Shown here one piece after another: positions 7,805 to 11,389 of a DNA stretch of 11,389 nt. Every line of letters starts with the position of its first letter. Positions within the stretch are counted from its first letter, which is position 1. The DNA lies in NCBI GenBank assembly GCA_021778375.1, contig JAJYCM010000064.1, positions 1 to 11,389 of the forward strand, in the 5' to 3' direction. This DNA is from Bacteroidota bacterium (GTDB lineage: Bacteria; Bacteroidota; Ignavibacteria; Ignavibacteriales; Ignavibacteriaceae). Made by a program: the position numbers and the translations under genes. The notes under the pieces are model-generated. The model saw only the letters and a program-made list of their open reading frames with translations. It searched no databases and had not been told where the DNA came from.

Positions 7805-8451
7805 AGAATTACTCCTTTAAATATTTTTATGATCCGCCTTTGGCAATAAAATTTCTTTTCAAAGATTTTGTTTGGAATAGTTCAGTAAGAAAAATTCTTT
7901 TAACTTTTGATGACGGACCTATGCCGGAAACAACGAATTTGATTTTAAAGACATTAGAAGAATTCAAGGTAAAGTCTCTTTTCTTTTGCGTCGGAGAAAA
8001 TGTTAAAAGCAATCCCGGTTTAATTTCGGAAATATTAAGCAAAGGGCATGAAATCGGTAATCATACTTATAGCCATGAAATTATTACACGTTTAAGTAAT
8101 ATTGAATTAAAGAGTCAGATTGATTTATTTAACCGGATACTTGAAGACAATCATAATTACCGGGTTAAATATTTTAGACCTCCGCACGGGAGATTTAATT
8201 TTCGGACACAAAAAGTTATGACAGAAAAAAAAATAAAGAACGTAATGTGGTCGCTGTTGACTTATGATTACCGAAATGATATAAATCTTGTTAATTTTGC
8301 CGTCAATAAATATATAAAGAATAATTCGATCATAGTTCTTCACGATAGCCGAAGGTCGAAAAGAATCATTGTGGATTCGATAAAATTAATAATGGAAGAA
8401 GTAAATAAAAAAGGATTTGAAATCGGGAACCCCGCCGAATGTTTGAAATAA
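7801..8451 (+). CDS. Polysaccharide deacetylase (NodB homology domain, CE4 family)
   Basis: A metal-dependent deacetylase of 216 residues that would remove N- or O-acetyl groups from a sugar. All five NodB motifs are visible: TFDDGP (catalytic Asp37, metal ligand Asp38), NHTYSH (metal ligands His88 and His92), FRPPHG (Arg126), the TYDYRND region near 154-160, and VLHDS (His181). The domain fills nearly the whole chain. There is no signal peptide or membrane segment, so as read it is cytoplasmic or relies on an unrecognised route, unlike the periplasmic PgaB/IcaB deacetylases. The start is GTG, in the overlapping GTGA with the TPR gene. The glycosyltransferase starts 13 bases before this gene ends, so the two products are likely made together and may act on the same glycan. 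The catalytic family is certain; the substrate is not. Confidence 0.92.
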   Translation: MKNYSFKYFYDPPLAIKFLFKDFVWNSSVRKILLTFDDGPMPETTNLILKTLEEFKVKSLFFCVGENVKSNPGLISEILSKGHEIGNHTYSHEIITRLSNIELKSQIDLFNRILEDNHNYRVKYFRPPHGRFNFRTQKVMTEKKIKNVMWSLLTYDYRNDINLVNFAVNKYIKNNSIIVLHDSRRSKRIIVDSIKLIMEEVNKKGFEIGNPAECLK

Positions 8452-9530
8452 TTTTCTTAATTGCAGTATGCGGATATTTTATTCAATCTGTGCTTTTTAT
8501 TATAGGCATAAGGAAAAAATTTTCACAGTTGAGTGAAAACGAACTTCCGGAAGCGTCGATAATTGTAGCCGCTCGAAACGAAGAAGAGAATATTTTAAGA
8601 TGTCTAAAATCACTTGATAACCTTATATACCCCGAAGGGAAATTAGAGATAATTCTTGTCGATGATAAATCAACCGATACAACAGGAAAGTTAATTGACG
8701 AATTCATCTCGGGCAAATCAAATTTTAAGAAGATAGTAACAAAAAAAGAAATCGGAAGGTTAAAAGGGAAAACAAACGCATTAGCAAACGGAATTGAGAT
8801 TGCAAAAGGTAAAATAATATTAACAACTGACGCAGACTGTGAAGTAAATCCCCGGTGGGCTTCTAACATTGCCTCCTATTTTCAAAAAGACGTTGCAATA
8901 GTAAACGGGTTTACAACCCAATCAGTCTATGACGGTTTTAGCGGGATGCAGGCAATTGATTTTATTTATTTATTGACTGCTGCTGCAGGCACAATAAATT
9001 TTCAGAAACCGGTAAGCTGTATAGGAAATAATATGTCATACCGTAAAAGCGTATACCTTGAAGCAGGCGGATATGAAAATCTTCCTTTCAGCGTTACGGA
9101 GGACTTCAACTTATTGCAAGCGATTTACAAGTTGAAAAAATATAAAATAATTTTCCCCCTTGATAAAAACAGTTTAATCACTTCGACACCATGCAAAAAT
9201 ATGAGAGAACTATACAGCCAGAAAAAGCGGTGGTCGGTCGGCGGACTTGATATTCCTATTAGAGGATATTCAATTATTGTTTTGGGATTTTTAACAAATT
9301 TATGCTTATTGCTTACGCCTTTATTTTTCTCTCCGGTGTGGCTATATTTGGTAGTCTTCAAAATAACTATTGACTATTTAGTTTTATATCCGGTTCATAA
9401 AGCCTTAGGCATTCAGAAGAATTTAAAATATTTTTTCAACTTTCAAGTATATTATATTATTTACGTAGTGTTAATCCCATTTGCAATTGCAGCCAGCCGG
9501 AAAATTATCTGGAAGGAAAGAGAATACTGA
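8439..9530 (+). CDS. Membrane-anchored family-2 glycosyltransferase
   Basis: A 363-residue inverting GT-A glycosyltransferase facing the cytoplasm. One N-terminal membrane helix (about 3-22) precedes the catalytic domain. Visible motifs are VAARNEEENI (44-52), ILVDDKSTD (72-80), DAD metal-binding at 131-133, the catalytic ED at 221-222, and QKKRW at 261-265. This D,D,D,QxxRW set is shared by processive polysaccharide synthases and by ceramide-glucosyltransferase-like (GT21) enzymes. The C-terminal ~85 residues hold about three membrane helices. The start overlaps the deacetylase by 13 bases, and the stop overlaps the radical SAM start in TGATG. It likely builds a lipid-linked or exported glycan that its neighbours modify. 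Whether it polymerises or adds one sugar cannot be told from the sequence. Confidence 0.92.
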   Translation: MFEIIFLIAVCGYFIQSVLFIIGIRKKFSQLSENELPEASIIVAARNEEENILRCLKSLDNLIYPEGKLEIILVDDKSTDTTGKLIDEFISGKSNFKKIVTKKEIGRLKGKTNALANGIEIAKGKIILTTDADCEVNPRWASNIASYFQKDVAIVNGFTTQSVYDGFSGMQAIDFIYLLTAAAGTINFQKPVSCIGNNMSYRKSVYLEAGGYENLPFSVTEDFNLLQAIYKLKKYKIIFPLDKNSLITSTPCKNMRELYSQKKRWSVGGLDIPIRGYSIIVLGFLTNLCLLLTPLFFSPVWLYLVVFKITIDYLVLYPVHKALGIQKNLKYFFNFQVYYIIYVVLIPFAIAASRKIIWKEREY

Positions 9531-10525
9531 TGATCTTGCTGTGTAATTATTATTTAACTTATCGCTGCAATGCTTTTTGCGAGTTTTGCCATTTTGGTGT
9601 TCATGAAAATTTCAAAGACACACCATTCGCAAAGTTAGAAGATTTCAAATCCAATGTTAAACAACTTGCCGCGCTTGGAGTAAAGTTTATTGACTTAACA
9701 GGCGGGGAGCCACTTCTTCATAAAGAGATTCATTTAATGGCGGAGTTTGCAAAGGGGTTAAAAATGCAGACGAGCATTACAACCAATGGATTACTTTATC
9801 CGAAATTTGCAGAGAAGCTAGCCGGTAAAATTAATCTCCTTCATTTTTCCTTAGACTCTCCCGATGAAGAAGAACATAACAAAATCAGAAAAGTTAATTG
9901 TTTCGGAAGTGTTTTGAAGAGCATTGAGATTGCAAAGTCGCTTGGTGAATATCCGGATATTTTATTCACTGTTACAAACGAAACCTACAAGAAACTTCCA
10001 CGTATGCACGAGATTGCCTCCAGATACGGACTTCTTTTAATTGTCAACCCGGTATTCTCATATTTTGGCAATCCGGGACTTTCAAACGAAGCGATGGATT
10101 ATATTGAGAATTATATTGACGGCAAGATCGATGTCTATATGAATAAAGGATTCATAAAGCTAAGAAGGGACGGAGGAAACAAAATTGACGATCCAAGGTG
10201 TAAGGCAGTATCTCGTGTAGTAGTAATTTCTCCGAATAATGAGATAATACTCCCTTGTTATCATTTTGAAAACGAAAGGATTCCGATTGACAGACCGATA
10301 AAAGAAATCCGCGAGTCGGAGAAATTGAAATACTATAAACAAATGGAGGGGAAATTTGAATTCTGCCAAGGATGCACAGTAAACTGTTATTTTGAGCCTT
10401 CGTTTGCTTTCCCCACTAATTATTATTCTTTTATAAGTCTTACATCAAAATTTAAGTACGGCTATAATAAGCTGATTAAACAAAAATTAAATAAAAAAAC
10501 ATTCAACAAAGCGGAAAAAATATAA
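9530..10525 (+). CDS. Radical SAM enzyme with SPASM/twitch-like C-terminal cysteines
   Basis: A 331-residue radical SAM protein. The cluster motif is CNAFCEFC (Cys13, Cys17, Cys20), which binds the 4Fe-4S that cleaves S-adenosylmethionine; GGEP at 58-61 is the SAM-binding motif, and ITTNGLL follows at 83-89. After the core come Cys224 and Cys243, flanking the pattern ISPNNEIILPC, then Cys279, Cys282 and Cys286 in CQGCTVNC. Such a layout is typical of a SPASM or shorter twitch domain carrying an auxiliary 4Fe-4S cluster. The final ~40 residues are lysine-rich. Known relatives mature peptides or act on sugars and lipids, so the reaction cannot be assigned. No precursor-peptide gene is visible beside it, and its neighbours point to a carbohydrate or lipid substrate. 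GGAAGGAAAG lies upstream of the ATG, which overlaps the glycosyltransferase stop by one base. Confidence 0.88.
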   Translation: MILLCNYYLTYRCNAFCEFCHFGVHENFKDTPFAKLEDFKSNVKQLAALGVKFIDLTGGEPLLHKEIHLMAEFAKGLKMQTSITTNGLLYPKFAEKLAGKINLLHFSLDSPDEEEHNKIRKVNCFGSVLKSIEIAKSLGEYPDILFTVTNETYKKLPRMHEIASRYGLLLIVNPVFSYFGNPGLSNEAMDYIENYIDGKIDVYMNKGFIKLRRDGGNKIDDPRCKAVSRVVVISPNNEIILPCYHFENERIPIDRPIKEIRESEKLKYYKQMEGKFEFCQGCTVNCYFEPSFAFPTNYYSFISLTSKFKYGYNKLIKQKLNKKTFNKAEKI

Positions 10526-11356
10526 ATGCGGAAATGTTCCTTTATCGTTATAATAATTGCTATAATAACAAAATTTTCATTTGCACAATCTTCTGAGACC
10601 TGGTTTCCAAATAAATTAAATATTAAACCATTCACTGCAAATATACTTGAAGCCCGCGACGGATTTTCCTATTTATTCGGTGAGAAAAAAATACGACTTG
10701 ACGCCGGACTTACATCGGATATTTATCAGGTACAAAAAGGGAATTCGACACTTTCATTCGGTGCAGATATTTTCACATTCACTAGATTAAGAAGTGAAGA
10801 TAATTTCCGTTTCCCGGTGGAGACTATAGATTATTTTTTCGGGGTTAATTCCGGATATAAAATTATTCAGGGCAACCAAGAATACGGGTTCCGGATTCGT
10901 CTCAGTCATATCAGCGCGCATTTAGTTGATGGAAGCTATGACGGACAAAATTCCGTATGGCGCAACGGCAGAGTACCTTTTGTCTACAGCAGGGAATTTA
11001 TCGAAGCATTGCCTTTCTATGCAATAAATACTTTCCGTGTTTACGGAGGATTTACATATTTATTCCACCGAATACCTACAACAATAGGCAAAGAAATTTA
11101 TCAAGCGGGATTTGATTATTACATTGTTAACTTAGCCGGGAATAATATTACTCCTTTTCTTGCTGATGATTTTAAACTAAGCGAGATTTCTAAATACACC
11201 GGTAATAATATTCTTGAAGCGGGAATTAAATTCGGATCATACGACGGGAAAGGGTTCAGTATACTATTATCTTACACTTCAGGGAAAAGCATACACGGAC
11301 TTTATTACGATTTGAATGAGAACTACGCTTCACTTGGATTTAATTTCGATTTATAA
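10526..11356 (+). CDS. Small outer-membrane beta-barrel protein, DUF1207-like
   Basis: A 276-residue secreted protein with a signal peptide ending SFA after residue 20. The mature part alternates short amphipathic strands rich in Tyr, Phe and Gly (for example YGFRIRLSHISAHL and LEAGIKFGSYDG) and ends LGFNFDL, as expected for an outer-membrane barrel. The blocks NKLNIKPFTANILEARDGF near the start, RLSHISAHLVDG in the middle and VYSREFIE after it resemble, from memory, the DUF1207 family of uncharacterised outer-membrane proteins; this was not searched. It starts directly after the radical SAM stop (TAAATG), with GGAAAA upstream, so it belongs to the same operon. A role in exporting or displaying the glycan made by its neighbours is only a guess. 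Family call moderate, outer-membrane location good. Confidence 0.7.
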   Translation: MRKCSFIVIIIAIITKFSFAQSSETWFPNKLNIKPFTANILEARDGFSYLFGEKKIRLDAGLTSDIYQVQKGNSTLSFGADIFTFTRLRSEDNFRFPVETIDYFFGVNSGYKIIQGNQEYGFRIRLSHISAHLVDGSYDGQNSVWRNGRVPFVYSREFIEALPFYAINTFRVYGGFTYLFHRIPTTIGKEIYQAGFDYYIVNLAGNNITPFLADDFKLSEISKYTGNNILEAGIKFGSYDGKGFSILLSYTSGKSIHGLYYDLNENYASLGFNFDL

Positions 11357-11358
11357 AA

Positions 11359-11389
11359 ATGCCAAATAACTACCCAAATACATATGAAG
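11359..11389 (+). CDS. Possible start of the next gene in the operon, cut by window edge
   Basis: An ATG two bases after the previous stop codon opens MPNNYPNTYE and stays open to the window end. The very short gap fits the tight packing of the preceding genes. Ten codons are too few to name a family, and no Shine-Dalgarno sequence is evident, so this could also be chance. Confidence 0.45.
   Translation, partial: MPNNYPNTYE

Noticed and set aside
8483..8869. Minus-strand open frame of 128 codons
   Set aside because: It lies wholly inside the glycosyltransferase gene, whose catalytic motifs are clear on the + strand; the antisense translation shows no domain.
1..11389. CRISPR arrays, tRNA or rRNA genes, integrases or transposases
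   Set aside because: I found no regularly spaced direct repeats, cloverleaf-like sequence or mobile-element enzyme in any frame.

Overview
The window is AT-rich, with all genes on the + strand. It probably comes from a Bacteroidota/Chlorobiota-type bacterium, possibly the Ignavibacteria. The main reason is the large outer-membrane receptor, which has an N-terminal carboxypeptidase-regulatory-like domain, a TonB plug and an OMP_b-brl_3-type barrel, an architecture typical of that superphylum. Supporting signs are weak Shine-Dalgarno sequences, TPR lipoproteins, a NodB deacetylase of the Bacteroidota style, and a short GC-rich intergenic repeat. The taxonomic placement is inference from protein style and was not searched.

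Layout. (1) Bases 2-3668 are the end of a tripartite efflux operon: the C-terminal part of a periplasmic adaptor (membrane fusion protein), then a complete AcrB-like HAE1-family RND pump with intact proton-relay residues. A near-perfect hairpin terminator at 3726-3764 closes it. No outer-membrane channel gene follows, so it probably lies upstream of the window or elsewhere. (2) Bases 3669-4180 are a 512-base non-coding gap. It holds the terminator, a 130-bp GC-rich element bounded by 11-bp inverted termini, an adjacent imperfect hairpin, and an AT-rich leader. (3) Bases 4181-6637 encode a single TonB-dependent-receptor-like outer-membrane protein starting at GTG, followed by a strong intrinsic terminator at 6686-6716. 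(4) Bases 6797-11356 carry a tight run of five genes: TPR lipoprotein, NodB-type polysaccharide deacetylase, membrane family-2 glycosyltransferase, radical SAM protein with extra C-terminal cysteines, and a small outer-membrane protein resembling DUF1207. Junctions are a 4-nt overlap, a 13-nt overlap, a 1-nt overlap and a 0-nt gap. A further ORF appears to start at 11359 and runs off the window.

How the genes work together. The first block exports toxic or hydrophobic compounds using the proton gradient. The receptor is a stand-alone outer-membrane protein of unknown ligand. The last block looks like one transcriptional unit for making or modifying a cell-surface glycan or glycolipid. It combines a membrane glycosyltransferase, a carbohydrate deacetylase, a TPR lipoprotein and an outer-membrane barrel, functions that loosely parallel those of the PNAG (pga) system, with a radical SAM enzyme added. 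That operon is the most interesting part of the window. The functional link is inferred from gene order and overlap, not proven.
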